Positions 44,500 to 56,194 of a stretch of 64,000 nt of DNA are shown here, in pieces. Numbering within the stretch: position 1 is the first letter of the stretch; every line of letters starts with the position of its first letter. A program made the position numbers and the translations under genes. The notes beneath the pieces were generated by a model. That model was given only the letters and a program-made list of their open reading frames with translations, ran no database searches and was not told where the DNA came from. This stretch comes from Choristoneura fumiferana (Eukaryota; Arthropoda; Insecta; Lepidoptera; Tortricidae), in assembly GCF_025370935.1 (NCBI RefSeq), contig NC_133496.1, positions 7,662,683 to 7,726,682 of the forward strand, given 5' to 3'.

Positions 44500-44866
44500 A
44501 TATACCGAGTATGGCCTGTAATAGGAGCAAATAATTAAAACATAGATCATACTCGTCAAACTGAACAACATTAGTTCAACGACTTTTAAAAATAATAGAA
44601 TCTTTAGATTTTCCCTTTTTCATACAAATTAAATAGTGTTATCAATGTACGCCATCCTAGAGTCCAATTGCCGTCGCCTGTCACCCTACAAACATCAAAC
44701 ATTTTGCTTTCCATTGCTTCTTCGAATAAACTTGAAAGTGTAGGTACCTAATAGAAATAAAAATTACTTATTTTTAAAAGTCGCTGAACTATGTCGTTAA
44801 TTTTGTGAAGTACGTTATATGTTTTAATTCTTTGCTCCTGTGTCAGGCCACACCCGGTATTTAATC
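44500..44866. mobile_element. Long-armed foldback MITE
   Basis: The left arm starts near 44501 (TATACCGAGTATGGCCTGTA) and the right arm ends near 44864. The two arms are inverse of each other, with interruptions, for about 100 bases, including the shared blocks AGGAGCAAA, AATTAAAACATA and CGACTTTTAAAAATAA. No coding capacity. The same design occurs at 11989-12326, so this is a family. The transposase that moves it is not in the window. Confidence 0.75.
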
Positions 44867-46069
44867 GATGTTTATGAAAATGGGCTAAAGGTCATGTTGC
44901 TCGTAAGATGCGGGCATCTTCCTTGCTATTTCCGCCGCCAAGCAGCACTGCAGTGCTTAAGGTGCTGTGTTCTGGCGGGGAAAGTAAGACCGCTGGTGAA
45001 ATTACTACCGCAAAGGAGTAACCTATTCTGGCAGCGCATAGGCAATCATTTGATGTTGCAGGTGTCCTAGGGTGCTCATTTACCATCAAGCGACCCACTT
45101 CCTTGTCTGCCAAACTATTTCCAAAAATAAATAAGATTTACAAGCTCTTTTGCTGACTGTACCTTTTGTTGACTGTAACCTTAATAACCTGTTAAGTGTT
45201 AACCTATATATTATCATTTATATTAAATTTCAAGTCAGATGAACACTGGGGATCAAAAACAAATAAACAAAGAAGTAGGAGATGAATTTGACTTTAAAAA
45301 GATAATTAGATCCATTATTATCCTCAAAAATTAAGTTTAGAACCAAAATGAAAGATTTTTGCCATTTATTTGAAACAAACAGTTTTTTTTGTTTAATAAA
45401 AGCTTGCGAAAATAGTCTACTTGTCTCAAATGCGACTAGATTGTTTCTTTAATTTCCCGTGTCTCGTGTAGAATACCCATTCTACAGTACCCATCAGTTC
45501 CATTTCCGTGACATCAATAGGCTCTTATGGGGAACAGGGACAGAAATAGGGAGAAAGGGTTTGCTTTTGATTGAAAGTCGAACTCAATTAGGAAAAGGCT
45601 TGACCGCTGGCAAAATGAATTGGAAAACATTCGTAATATCTATGCTCAAACTTAAAATCTGTGTTTAAATATTGCCGATGAGTACAGGGTTCCACAGGAA
45701 ATGTTTAAAAAGAAATAGCGGAAGATGGTATTGTAATAACTTGGCCTATGGCCTCTCAAGCAGAGGATCGTAGATTTGATTCTAGGCTCGAATTTAAGCG
45801 TAGAATTGCTTCTGTATCTACTATGAGCTCTTCGGTGATGGAAAACATCTTTAAGAAACCTAAACACTTCTGCAATACAATTCTACGGTGTGCTATGCTG
45901 CAAATCTGCAAAACCTACAGTCATAGGAACTACAACCTTCTCATTCTGTGAAGAGACCTGGTACCCAGCAGAGTGGGACATACACATCGGAGATAAGAAT
46001 ATAAGACAACGTGATATATAATGTTGTTCGGAACTCGTTACAAAAGGTCAGTTTTCTTTTTACAAGCTT

Positions 46070-46413
46070 TTATTTAGTTTCACTTGTCCCGTCGTCTGTA
46101 GTCAAATCTTGCAAGTTGAATTCGACCAACTTTCAGTAGTCGGATTTTCTCGAAATTTGGCTTGAGTAAATATAGTGACAATATAATAATATGGTATGAC
46201 ATCTTAGTGGTCTAACTAGGATAGTCTCTGCAGGACGGAACTCCTTGAAGGTTAATGGCATCGACTTTAAATTTGGTGCATAAATGTATCGAAAATACAA
46301 ACTGAGACATGGATGCACAGAAAAACCAGATAAAGAGACCAGCACTGGGAATCGAACCCAGGTCCTCAGCATTCCGTGCTGCATGCTTTAACCCCTACAC
46401 CACTGCTGGACAA
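46070..46413 (-). mobile_element. tRNA-headed SINE (family 1), copy B
   Basis: Counterpart of 1500-1852 inside the duplicated segment, with the same B box (minus strand GGTTCGATTCC) and the same body. Confidence 0.75.
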
Positions 46414-46655
46414 ATGCATAAATGTAGTTCGGATGACAATGCAAGTACAGTCAACAAAAGTACAGTCAGCAAAATAACATGTATATTTTTTTTTAACAAA
46501 AACATATTCTTTCTCATTTGAGTCTTCAGACAAACAAAGATAACTGACGAGCCCCAAGCGACATTACACAAGCACCAATGTCTGGCACAACAAAGCGTGC
46601 ATAAATATCTGGTACGACTCTATTTTTAGGGCCCATAGGACGTGTCAGATATTAA

Positions 46656-47099
46656 GGCTGTGGCTCCACTGAGGCGGAGACGAGTGGAACGGAGAGGAGA
46701 CGTCTATATAGATCGACCAATCCCTACACATCTGACGATAATGAGGCGGAGACGAGATGTGGATTCACACACACACACAAACATCACGCCTGTATTCCCA
46801 AATGGGGTAGGCAGAGCACACGAAACGTTACCGCTTCGGAGCCACTTTTAGCAATTTTAGGTTTTAAGTTTGACAAAAACGGTACAATAGTGACAGGTTG
46901 CTAGCCTGTCGCCTACGGTATACCTTAATCTATATCCTCAGTCGCCTCTTACGACATCCACGGAAGAAATGGAGAGGTGTAATTCTAACCCGACACCACA
47001 CGGGTGATTTTTTAGATGTGGATTCAACTAATATGATTGGTCGATCCCTACACGTCTCCTATCCGCTCCGCTCGTCTCCGCCTCAGCGGAGCCGCAGCC
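46656..47099. mobile_element. PIF/Harbinger-like MITE, copy B with nested retroposon
   Basis: Counterpart of 2104-2559, with TAA at 46653-46655 and 47100-47102. The same nested retroposon lies at 46768-47013 between AGATGTGGATTCA repeats (46755-46767, 47014-47026), with a shorter CA tract than in copy A. Both insertions therefore predate the large duplication. Confidence 0.8.
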
Positions 47100-47637
47100 T
47101 AATGCAGGTGACCTGTAATTATTTAGAAAAACAACGCCCGAAGGAAATTTAACCGGGTAAATTTTTAACCCAAATGCTCGAATGCTCAAAGCAGCAGCGG
47201 AGACCATGTTCTTCTTCCATGCAAAGTTTGTCATAAATTATTCACAAAATTAACTTTAGTCCTGCGAAAACTTGACAAATCGTGAAATTTAACGGTAGAT
47301 GTGAAATTTAAATAAGTCATTTGAAACGCGTCTAGTCCTGGCTCTCGGGAGATTGCTTTCCTTACCTGCCACAGCGATAAATACTGAGAGAATACTTTGA
47401 AAATGAAACTACTGTGAGACACTCATATTACCTCTAATGCTAAGGAATGAAATTCGCTCCGATCATTCTGTATCTCCGGTTAGTCATGGTAGGCTACCCA
47501 ACGAAGGAAAATCAGGAGGAAAAACTCGTGTATTAACGAATTTTGGCGTAGTTGTAGGTAATGATGTTTAGTTTAGTTTTGATAGGTATATATATAGGTG
47601 TTCCATTTTTTTAGTTCTTCGTAAATAACTCGTTAAC

Positions 47638-48395
47638 GCTGGCACACAGCAAATAATGTTTTAAAACATAAGTAATCTACATAAAATTGTCTACAAAAAA
47701 GATTCTATAATTTTTTTCTCTGAGATCAATATTTCACGAGATATGGCGGGAAGACGATGGACAATATAAAATAAGCACATTTCTTTAAGTATGGCAATGG
47801 ATGGATGTTTGTTACTCTTTCACGCAGAAACTATTGAACAAATTTGCATGAAATTCGCATACATGTAATATATATCCTGGATTAACGTATAGGCTACTTT
47901 TTTCTTTGCCCGCGACTTCGCTCGCGCAGAATTATAGTATATGTAGTTTATAATTTTGTGACCTTTTTGATCCCACAGGAACCATAGATTTTTCTGGAAT
48001 AAAAAGTAGCCTTTATTTGAATCCAGGCTATTTATTACCTGTATGGCAAATTCTGCGTGAAAGAGTAACAAACATCCATCCATCGCAATGCTTAAAGAAA
48101 TGTCATCATCATCAGCCTACAGCAGTCCACTGCTGGACATAGGCCTCTTCCATGGCGCGCCACAACACTCTGTCTTCAGCCCCTCGCATCCATCCGCCGC
48201 CAGCGATCCTCTTAAGGTCATCCGTCCACCGTGCCTCAGGACGCCCTACACTACGTAAAGAAATGTGCTTGTTTTTTATTGTCCATCTTCTTCTCGTGAA
48301 ATATTGATCTCATAGAAAAAATACATAGAATCTTTTTTATAGAAGTTTTTATATAAATTAATAAGTTTTATTTTGCAGTGGGCCAGCGCACACGA
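47638..48395. repeat. Foldback repeat, copy B
   Basis: Counterpart of 3097-3690. Its left arm keeps about 27 bases around 47785-47815 that copy A has lost. Its right arm has lost about 24 bases near 48050 that copy A keeps. A LINE fragment is inserted at 48105-48255. Confidence 0.75.
48105..48255 (-). mobile_element. 5'-truncated RTE-like LINE fragment, recent insertion
   Basis: Flanked by perfect 11-base repeats TAAAGAAATGT (48094-48104 and 48256-48266). The matching place in copy A (3555-3565) has TAAAGAAATGT once: an empty site. Read on the minus strand the fragment encodes the C-terminal end typical of these LINEs, including RWTDDL and AYVQQW, then a stop and a short TGA-repeat tail. Only the 3' end was inserted, as usual for target-primed insertion. 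It arrived after the segments separated. Confidence 0.9.
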
Positions 48396-48512
48396 GTATT
48401 TTAGCGTTTTTTGTATTAGTTTAAGTTTATGTTTGTTTCAATTGTACCTACCTTGGCACGTACTAAAACCACTTGTTATTATTAATTTTATTGTAACTAA
48501 ACTCTATGAATT

Positions 48513-48788
48513 CTGAATAAATAAATATCATGGGACAAATTGACACCAATTGACCTAGTCCCATACAAAGAAAAGGTTGTATTATGGATAATAGGCAACG
48601 GATAAACATACTTAGGTATATAGATAAATAAATACATACTTACATATAATATAAATATTAAACATCCAAGACCCGAGAAAAAACAATCATTCGTATTATT
48701 CATACAAATATCTGCCCCGACCGGGGATCGATCCTGGGACCTCAAGTTTCGTAGTCAGGTTCTCTAACCACTTGGCTATCCGGTTGTC
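48513..48788 (-). mobile_element. tRNA-headed SINE (family 2), copy B
   Basis: Counterpart of 3808-4087 with the same boundaries. It keeps a few extra bases near the head (GGTTGTCCAG) that copy A lacks. Confidence 0.8.
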
Positions 48789-49913
48789 CAGTTTTTGGCT
48801 TTTCTGTCCGAAATAAATATGGCTTATTATTATTATAAATACAACCCAGGGTTCTTCAAGATTAGAGTGAAATCTGTCACAGAACCTTTGGCCACATCTG
48901 CACATTTTATCAGGTGATATAGGGGTAGATTATGAGCAGTTTTATGTAAAAAAAATAGATAACTCACGTCTTAAGTCGAGTTTAGCTTGACTTGTTTCGG
49001 GATAATAACAGTGCGCGTTTTGCAGTAGCCGCCATTCCTTTACTCCCAGAAGAGGGCTACGGATTAGCCTGAAACAGTCGAGCTAAAGTTATCCAGGTTT
49101 GTTTCAGTAAATACTGTGAGAATACTTTTAAGATTCCAATCCATATTGGACCTTCGTGGGAACTATGGCCGAAGTCGTCTTATTTCGAGACAAAACACTA
49201 TTTATTTATTTATGAATTATGCTTTCTCTCATTCATTTTCTCTGCCAAAGAAATATTAAAAGAATTGCATTTCTAGCCATTTTCAGATGCTACTAAAATG
49301 TGAGATATTTTGGTCATAAATCTCGTAAAAAACAAACGGTCCGTAAGGTATTTTTCAAATAATTGAGTTAGACGTGGGTTAATTTTATTTACTCACCTTA
49401 TTTTTTTAGTTATAAAACTAACAAGTTAAAGTTAAAGTAACATAAAATACTTATTTGCTAAAATCTTAAAAAAGGTCTAAAGGTCTTTTCTTGTTTAAAA
49501 CTAATTAACAAGTTACTTATCACTCGATGGTTTTTAATAAAAATGTAACGATATTATTTTCAGAAATTCTCAAAGTCTATACCCGAAGTTTAATGAAATT
49601 TGTCATACTACAGAATAAAGTTCATTATCTTAGACTCCGTTCAGTTTGTCTTTGATATATCTGTCATGTAGATTATTATCAATCAGAGAGAGCACTGTCT
49701 AGCTTTTCTGTCGCTCATGTTTCATTTCAACGCTCGTTTCGTTCGTTTAGTTTCAACGTTATTATATTCTTCCTACGCTGCCTACCCATTAGTAGATTGG
49801 AATACGAAATCATAGGCACTTTATTAGATTTTTTTTAGTAAAGTTTATTTATTTATTTAGAAAGTACATCCACATCATGTATATTACAATTTGAACCACA
49901 TTATAAACTATTT

Positions 49914-50255
49914 AAAGGTACTTTATTCCGATATACATGAGAATTACGGAGCACATGTCATTGACCATAAATGCGAGATGTCCATTACAACGTTAAAAAA
50001 TTGGTACTTAAAAAAAATTAAATAGTCACAGATTAAAATAAAATTTGATAAAAAAAATAAGAATAAGTACATTGGAACACAATTCAATCAAAAATCAAAA
50101 AAATATCATGCGAGTAAAATAAAACAAAAAAAAAAAAGATTATCAAGTCAAAATCGAAATCGCTTATAAATACAGACATAAAAATAACAATGTCCCTATT
50201 AAATTTTTTACCCGACTGCCCGAAGACGGTTATGCGAGCGTATGTATGTAGGTAT
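49914..50255. other. Unduplicated flank, no gene
   Basis: AT-rich sequence after the end of the matched duplicate. Nothing recognisable. Confidence 0.5.
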
Positions 50256-51298
50256 CCCTTTCAGCACAGATGAGAACGATCGTGCGTTCAACTTAAAAAA
50301 TACATTTTTATAAATTCCTTTTCCCGCCTCAAACCGGCACCGATCGATCGTGCATTCGATTATTATTTAAAAAAAATAGTGACAGCGAGGTTCGGGGCTC
50401 AGTTACCGTGCAGGTCGCGACAAGTATGGACGTGTTCGTGATGGACGGCAGAGTACTAAGTAGGTATTTTTTCTACTTTACGTGTTAATCATTAATGTTT
50501 GTTTTATGTTAAAGTACTCGTTGTAGTTTTTATTCATATTTGTAATTAGAGTGAATCTTTTACGTTTTTAGTTTTTAGTTTGCAGTGAAGTTATAAAGCA
50601 CGATCGTGGTGGTTAGGACGGACGACGATAAATAAAAATGTATTAAAAAATATTTTTTATTTGTTTATAAGGACCTGTAACGTCTGATTTAGTGGCACAA
50701 ATAATTGGCGATGGCAACCTATCTGATTTTGATGAATCAGACCTGGAAGATCAGTGCCTCCAGTATGATATAGAAGGCGGGGGATCTACCTCTTCAGACG
50801 AAGATGTTCAAAATCAGATAGTATCTAAGCCCGAATGTAGTCCACACGATTTAACTTCTACCTCAAGCCACGACCGATCTTTTCGTGGTCGTCGATGCAG
50901 CCGTGGCCAGAATCAATCGCCATCTATCATTGAAGCACAATCTCGTCAACGTCAGTCTAGATCAACAAGCCTTATTCCGTGAGAAAAAATAATGTTACGT
51001 GATATTTGTAATACTCTCATTCATACATTGATCAGTATTATTGTACGAAAAAGTTAATTAAACTTCTTTTTATTTGATTCACCCATATTTTCAGTTATAA
51101 TTATCGTACAATTATGACCAATTAGAACACATACTTCAGTTGGATCAAAACGCTTTGACACGATCGTGCGGGGGGGGGTTTAAAGGGGTAAATAAGGGTT
51201 TATTTTTATATTTTTGCCTCATTAAATATAACCCAAAGGTTAAGGAAACAGTATAAATAATTACTATTTTATAAAAAAAAATCTTCGTGCTGAAAGGG
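50256..51298 (+). mobile_element. piggyBac-like deletion derivative
   Basis: Both ends read CCCTTTCAGCAC inward (50256-50267, 51287-51298). The 1043-bp interior encodes only an acidic N-terminal stretch like those of piggyBac transposases, with no DDE domain. ACGATCGTG lies near both ends (50276, 51160) and CGATCGTG also near 50345 and 50600. The flanks are GTAT and TACG, not the expected TTAA, so the superfamily is not settled. Confidence 0.6.
50426..50982 (+). CDS. Truncated transposase N-terminus, two exons
   Basis: Exon 1 50426-50459 (MDVFVMDGRVL) ends at donor GTAGGT. Exon 2 50693-50982 begins after GATTTAG and keeps the frame (AQIIGDGNLSDFDESDLED). The acidic Ser/Asp-rich start with a GNLSDFDESD-type motif is typical of piggyBac-like proteins by my recollection. 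The frame ends at 50982, far short of a full transposase (usually around 500-600 residues), and the rest is missing from the element. It could make a short acidic peptide or nothing. Confidence 0.5.
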
Positions 51299-51584
51299 TA
51301 CGAGTACGAGTATGTCCATTTCTTTGGTCCTCGCTGCAGCCTAAACGGCTGGACGGATTTTAAGATATGAGGTATCATTAGATTTGTGATAACTGTCGGA
51401 GTGACATAGGGTAAGTATGTAATATAACAATATGACATCCGCGAAAAAAAATATGGCAGGGGAATTAAAACAAAAATTATAGGTAACAATAATGAAACCT
51501 AATAATTAGCCCATTCTAAATACGTGTACAAGTTTAATCTAACATTTGCACAGAAATATCAAAAAAAGTACGAAATTATGCAAC
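51299..51584. other. No recognisable feature
   Basis: Contains TCGCTGCAGCCTAAACGGCTGGACGGATTTTAAGATATGAGG (about 51328-51370), a phrase found in dispersed lepidopteran repeats, but no ends can be set. Confidence 0.35.
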
Positions 51585-51895
51585 ACATAAAAAAAAATTA
51601 AAAAAAATCAAAAACTCCACTGCCTTAAAAATATTTAAAAGAAAGAAACAAGTCTTTTGGTCTAGAACTCGGTTAAGTAGCTAACTGAAAGTTCAAAGTT
51701 GGGACCCGTTCAATCGTGATCAGCTCTTAAATTCTTAGTAGGTAACTAATGTGTCCCGACTGTTGAACTTTAAGTTAGCTACTTACTCGTACTAACAGAG
51801 TTCTAGATCACTAGACTAGTTTTCTTCTTTTTAGTATTTTTGAAAGCAGTCGAGTTTTTTGATTTTTTAAAGTTATTGTTTTTTTTATAGGTAAT
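51585..51895. repeat. Foldback repeat, arms about 120-130 bp
   Basis: The left arm (about 51585-51706: AATCAAAAACTCCACTGCCT, GTCTAGAACTCGG, AAGTAGCTAACT) is the inverse, with gaps, of the right arm (about 51738-51895). Hairpin-type MITE without coding capacity. Confidence 0.75.
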
Positions 51896-51929
51896 CTTAC
51901 TAACTGACAGAGGATGGGGCTGTTTAACC

Positions 51930-52020
51930 ACCCATTGACGGGTAGGTAAATGTGATGACTTCTCCGTCTATTCGAACAAAACAAACAAAGACGGCATCAC
52001 ATTTATCCGTCAAATTAATT
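51930..52020. repeat. Small inverted repeat
   Basis: TTGACGGGTAGGTAAATGTGATGACTT at 51936-51962 is a gapped inverse of GGCATCACATTTATCCGTCAA at 51994-52014. It lies next to the larger foldback. Confidence 0.65.
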
Positions 52021-52024
52021 TTCA

Positions 52025-52844
52025 ATGTATGGTGAAACAGGGGGCAAATAATAGAACATTTTTGAAATGACCTAGTCTATGACAGTCTAGAATTAATAGG
52101 TATAGTTGTATAGTCCATGGCAAAAGTAACTTTATTTCTCTTGCCATTAAACGCTATTTACTTAAAAACCTTAGGATTTCTTTGACCTTCCACTGCCATA
52201 AAATGTTTAACGTTTTTTAATCCCCAAAATTAAAAAGTTGCATCTAATTTTCTGCCTTGTAAGCCGTGGCCATTGTTTTTATTAGTCTTTACTTGAATGA
52301 AAGCTCTTCATTTATCCATTGTTTCAGGATTAAAGTAAGTTCCTACAGTCTGCAGAAAAGTACAGAATAGTCGAAACGCGATACCTATGCATCATCGGCC
52401 GGAAAAAAATTAAGCTAGTTAAGTATAATTATCAAAAAATATACTACCGTTGTACACCTTTGGCAGACACCTTCCAGTTAATGATGATGATGATTTGGAA
52501 GTCGACAAGAGTTCCTTCGATCCAGTTTCTAATTGAAAACTACATTTTATTTGGAGACAGTTTGTTTTAAGAAAATCAATAACCTAAGACGTTGTCTTAT
52601 TTACTGTACCGTTATATACTAATGTCTATATTGGTGATGCAAACATAATAAAACGTTTTAAGTACCCACTAGTATCGCTTTATTGTGTCTGAACCAAAGT
52701 TATGGCAATTTTATGAAAGTAATGTATTTACAAAATGTGTTAACAGTCCAATATTGTTTCTCGTTCGCTCATCTATTAATAGTTTAATGATTGTTTGTTT
52801 ACGTGTCAATTATCTTTACGCAAACTCAGTTTTTTTTATTCGAC
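52025..52844. other. No recognisable gene
   Basis: Non-coding by eye, with a GATGATGATGAT run near 52482 that suggests a lost LINE tail. Confidence 0.45.
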
Positions 52845-53105
52845 TGGATGGCAAACGAGCAAGTGGGTCTCTTGATGGTAAGAGATCACCACTGCCCATA
52901 AACATCTGCAACACCAGGGGTATTGCAGATGCGTTGCCAACCTAGAGGTCTAAGATGGGATACCTCAAGTGCCAGTAATTCCACCGGCTGTCTTACTCTC
53001 CACGCCGAAACACAACAGTGCAAGCACTGCTGCTTCACGGCAGGATTAGCGAGCAAGATGGTGGTAGCAATCCGGGCGGACCTTGCACAAGGTCCTACCA
53101 CCTGC
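52845..53105 (-). mobile_element. Retroposon (same family as 30870-31178)
   Basis: Minus-strand copy: TTTTTTTTATTCGACTGGATGGC at the left is its A-rich end reversed. GCAGATGCGTTGCCAACCTA, GCACTGCTGCTTCACGGCAG and GACCTTGCACAAGGTCC match in inverse order. Confidence 0.8.
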
Positions 53106-53319
53106 AGTTTATATTACACTTCAATTTCACTCAAAAAATTGCAAGAACAAAGTGTGGTTTTTACAAATCATGCAGCCGCAAGTGATTGAAAACTTGCTAC
53201 ATAATTATTTTTTTGTAGTTTCATAGATGTTTTCACCAACATAGATCACATAGTTTTCGTTAAAAAATATATCGAATACCGCCTTCTTTCGCTAGCTGTA
53301 ATTTTTTGTTTATTGTACC

Positions 53320-53610
53320 TACATCATTTCTTTTTTAATGTTCATCCGAATTACATAGTCATACCAAATTTAGATTCGATACCATTAACCATTAAAGAAT
53401 TCTCTCTTGCGGAGACGGTCCTTGGGAACCAGAATAATACTAACAAATTATTATATTGTCATTTAATTTCCATTATTGCGAGCAGAGCGGTGGCGCGTAG
53501 TGTGCGTGTTGCGGCAGCCGCCGAGTCGCGTGCTCCTGGGAAGAAGGGCTACGAAATAGCCCGAAACATGTCGAGCTAAACTCGGTTTAAGACGTGAGTT
53601 ATCCGTTACA
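53320..53610 (+). repeat. SINE family 1 body, then foldback fragment
   Basis: 53340-53430 matches the SINE family 1 body (ACCATTAACC, CTTGCGGAGACGGTCCT). 53495-53605 matches, inverted, the repeat at 4250-4410. Confidence 0.6.
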
Positions 53611-54299
53611 ATATTAGTGAGTAGTTAATATGAGTGAGTCTCACGGTAGTTTCATGTTCAAAACTATAACGGTTAAGTTTTCTTGAGAATTATTAGTAGT
53701 TTAAGTATACCTAAACTTGGAATATTCCGTACAAAATACGAAATCCTTAGAAAAATAATTACTTAATTATTTCGTAATGGCTACGGAACCCTATTTCGGG
53801 CGTGTCGGACACGATCTTGGCCGGTTTTATCTGAGAACAAAACCATTAAACCATAGACGTTTTCCCAGTAGACAACCAGTAGACGTTTTGCGGCTGGTAA
53901 TATGACGATAATGATTAAAAGAAAAGCATCATAAAGTAAAAATAATTAAACAAACACTTGAAATTGTTCGGTAGGTAATGTAAACTGAGCCACTATGTTA
54001 CAAGAAATTGAAATGGTTTTTAAAGCAGCGTATTATTCTAAATTCCGAATGTAAAACATTTTGTAGACCTTTTCACAGAATGTGAGGTAACATGAAACAG
54101 CAACACTGAAACTGGCGTTCAGCGCCGCACTATGTTGCATACATGAGTAAGTATCTAAACGAATGTGGTACAAGGCAGATGTTTTAAGCGTTTGCTTTTT
54201 AAAGTTAACAATTGATGGCAAACGTGTGTAAATGGTAATTTCAATTTATTAGGTTCTTAAATTATAACATTAATTTATTTACATACAACTTTAACTTTA
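53611..54299. other. No recognisable gene
   Basis: 53770-53835 (GCTACGGAACCCTATTTCGG, CGATCTTGGCCGGTTTT) is a scrap of a dispersed 'gggttccgtag' repeat. The rest is unremarkable. Confidence 0.45.
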
Positions 54300-54375
54300 A
54301 CTTAGCTTTGCTATGCTTACTTTGGGACTAGGTCGATTGGTGTGAATTGTCCCGTGATATTTATTTATTTATTAA
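54300..54375 (+). mobile_element. SINE family 2 tail fragment
   Basis: GGGACTAGGTCGATTGGTGT and GATATTTATTTATTTATT match the 3' end of 54646-54890. The tRNA-like head is absent. Confidence 0.7.
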
Positions 54376-54416
54376 CTATCCTAAGTAAGTACATTAGAAA
54401 AAATATATATAAAGGT

Positions 54417-54631
54417 CAGGCAAGGTTTCAAAAATGGGCCGGTTACAGGGAACTCAGCTGTCCATCATCTCGCTCGAGTCTCAAAGGGCTAACAATTTCA
54501 GCTCATTTATACTTCAAGTGCCTGCCAAGCACCAGCAGATGTTCCTGCGCTCCGGCTTCTGGCCGGAGGGTGTGGTGTTCCGTCGTTTTAGGGTAGCGAC
54601 AGCGACGAAGACAGCGTTCAAAGATCCCTAA
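54417..54631 (+). pseudogene. LINE ORF1 C-terminal fragment
   Basis: The frame over 54434-54631 includes SSFILQVPAKHQQMFL and SGFWPEGVVFRRFR. A (F/N)WP.G...RRF ending is seen in ORF1 proteins of several insect LINEs (from memory). ORF1 proteins bind the element RNA. It is wedged between a SINE tail and a full SINE; no reverse transcriptase follows. Confidence 0.5.
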
Positions 54632-54645
54632 TTAATTATTTTTGA

Positions 54646-54890
54646 CGACCGGATGGCCAAGTGGTTGGAGAACCTGACTACGAAGCTTGAGGTCCCGGGT
54701 TCGATTCCCGGTCGGGCCAGATATTTGTGTGAATAACACGAATGTTTGTTCTCGGGTCATGGATGTTTAATATGCATTTATCTATATAAGTATGTTTATC
54801 CGTTGCCTAGTATCCATAGTTTAAGCTTTGCTTAGTTTGTGACTAGATCAATTGGTTTTAAGTGCCCCATGATATTTATTTATTTATTTA
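54646..54890 (+). mobile_element. tRNA-headed SINE (family 2), best copy
   Basis: A box TGGCCAAGTGG (about 54653) and B box GGTTCGATTCC (about 54698), then the body ending in ATGATATTTATTTATTTATT. The head could pass for a tRNA but runs straight into the shared SINE body, so it is a SINE. Confidence 0.88.
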
Positions 54891-56190
54891 TGTTTTTTTT
54901 TGTATAATTTCATTTTTACGGCGCGTTGGTTTTTACTATAATGCTGTAATTTCTTTAGTGGCAAATGAATAAATAAATAACCGGTCCCGCTGCAGCAATC
55001 GCTACAAGCAGTGACCAAGACCACACCCCCCATAATTCACCTAACGCGATTATCCGCGGCGGGGGGCCACATGCAAACGAGGTTGTTGTTTGAACTTAAT
55101 TAGCCGATTGCCACTGTTGGTGCCACTCGTGCAATAAGCATAATATTGTAGCTATGTTTGTAAAAAGCAAATTTCTCCATTTTAATCAATTGTATTATTC
55201 AATTGCAGAAATTTTCAAGTAGAACCCCACGCGAATATATTAAACGTTCAATCTTCATCTGCATATTGGATTTTGATCGTTAATTAAAAAAAAGAAATTG
55301 GATAAACTACTACGTTATATTTTTATCCGATAAAAAAAGCCGAAGATTGGTTAATTTCTGCTATCTTTGTTATGACCAATTGCACTTGATAATTCAATTG
55401 ATCTATACCAACACAAAAAACTTTTGATTTCTGTTAGGTACTAACTAATAAAGCTAATTATGCAAAAAAGTCATACAACCTGCATGACTATTTCGAAGCC
55501 GTGGAGTTAACGAGTTGTAAGTGTTTTTTTTCCGCATTTATCATGAAAACGGAACGTTGTACGCGAAATGAGTGCTTAGAAAATATTTCCGTTTCACGTT
55601 AAATAAGCCCCAATTACCGGCTGTGTCGAAACCAATTAATTTAATTATTATCTCTTGTTAGAGTATCGCATTAGAATTTGTTCTTGAACAAACATTTTTT
55701 GACATTGTTTGTAAAAAATTACTATATTTATGATACACGCTTTTTTGCTGACGGTAAGTACTTGATTATTGCACTGTCATTCTATCTCATTCTATGCATG
55801 TACAAAATGTCGCGTGAATTTCAAGTGCTAGTTTGTAGTCGGTAAAAATTCAGGTAAGTGCTAAATTTCTTAATAAATAACTAAGTACTTAGTACAAATT
55901 TAATAATTTTGTGTAAAAGAATATTTCGAATTCCAACTTTTGTATTAAGTCGCCAAAAAGCCTTTGTATTGTCATGGCGACCAAATTGTGTACGGATAGG
56001 TAGTTAGCCTATGCGAAACTAACTCGGTCGCTAGAAGTGGGAAAAATTTGACTTAAAAGATTTAAAAAATAGAGGTTTTACCTATTATCAATACGAATAT
56101 CGTTTTTTAAATAAAATAAGGGAGGGAAATTTATAAAAGCTTGTTAAAAGATTAAAAAACATTACAAAATAATGCAATAACATCATTTCA
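54891..56190. other. No recognisable gene
   Basis: About 1.3 kb, AT-rich, with one GC-rich patch (CCGCGGCGGGGGGCC near 55050). No conserved-looking frame. Confidence 0.5.
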
Positions 56191-56194
56191 TTAC

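Larger units (their letters stand above)
44571..49913 (+). repeat. Large duplicated segment, copy B
   Basis: Second copy of 1-5205. It carries the same nested elements at matching positions: the MITE right end, the SINE near 46340, the Harbinger-like MITE, the foldback and the SINE near 48520. It differs by an extra 151-bp LINE fragment at 48105-48255 and by small deletions. Unlike copy A it runs without a gap into unique-looking sequence at 49914. Confidence 0.93.

Noticed and set aside
51145..51489. 114-codon minus-strand ORF at the piggyBac-like right end
   Set aside because: It crosses the element boundary at 51298 and is hydrophobic by composition only; no domain.
54646..54720. Possible tRNA gene with good A and B boxes
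   Set aside because: It runs into a body shared with four other SINE copies and has no matching acceptor stem end; it is a SINE head.
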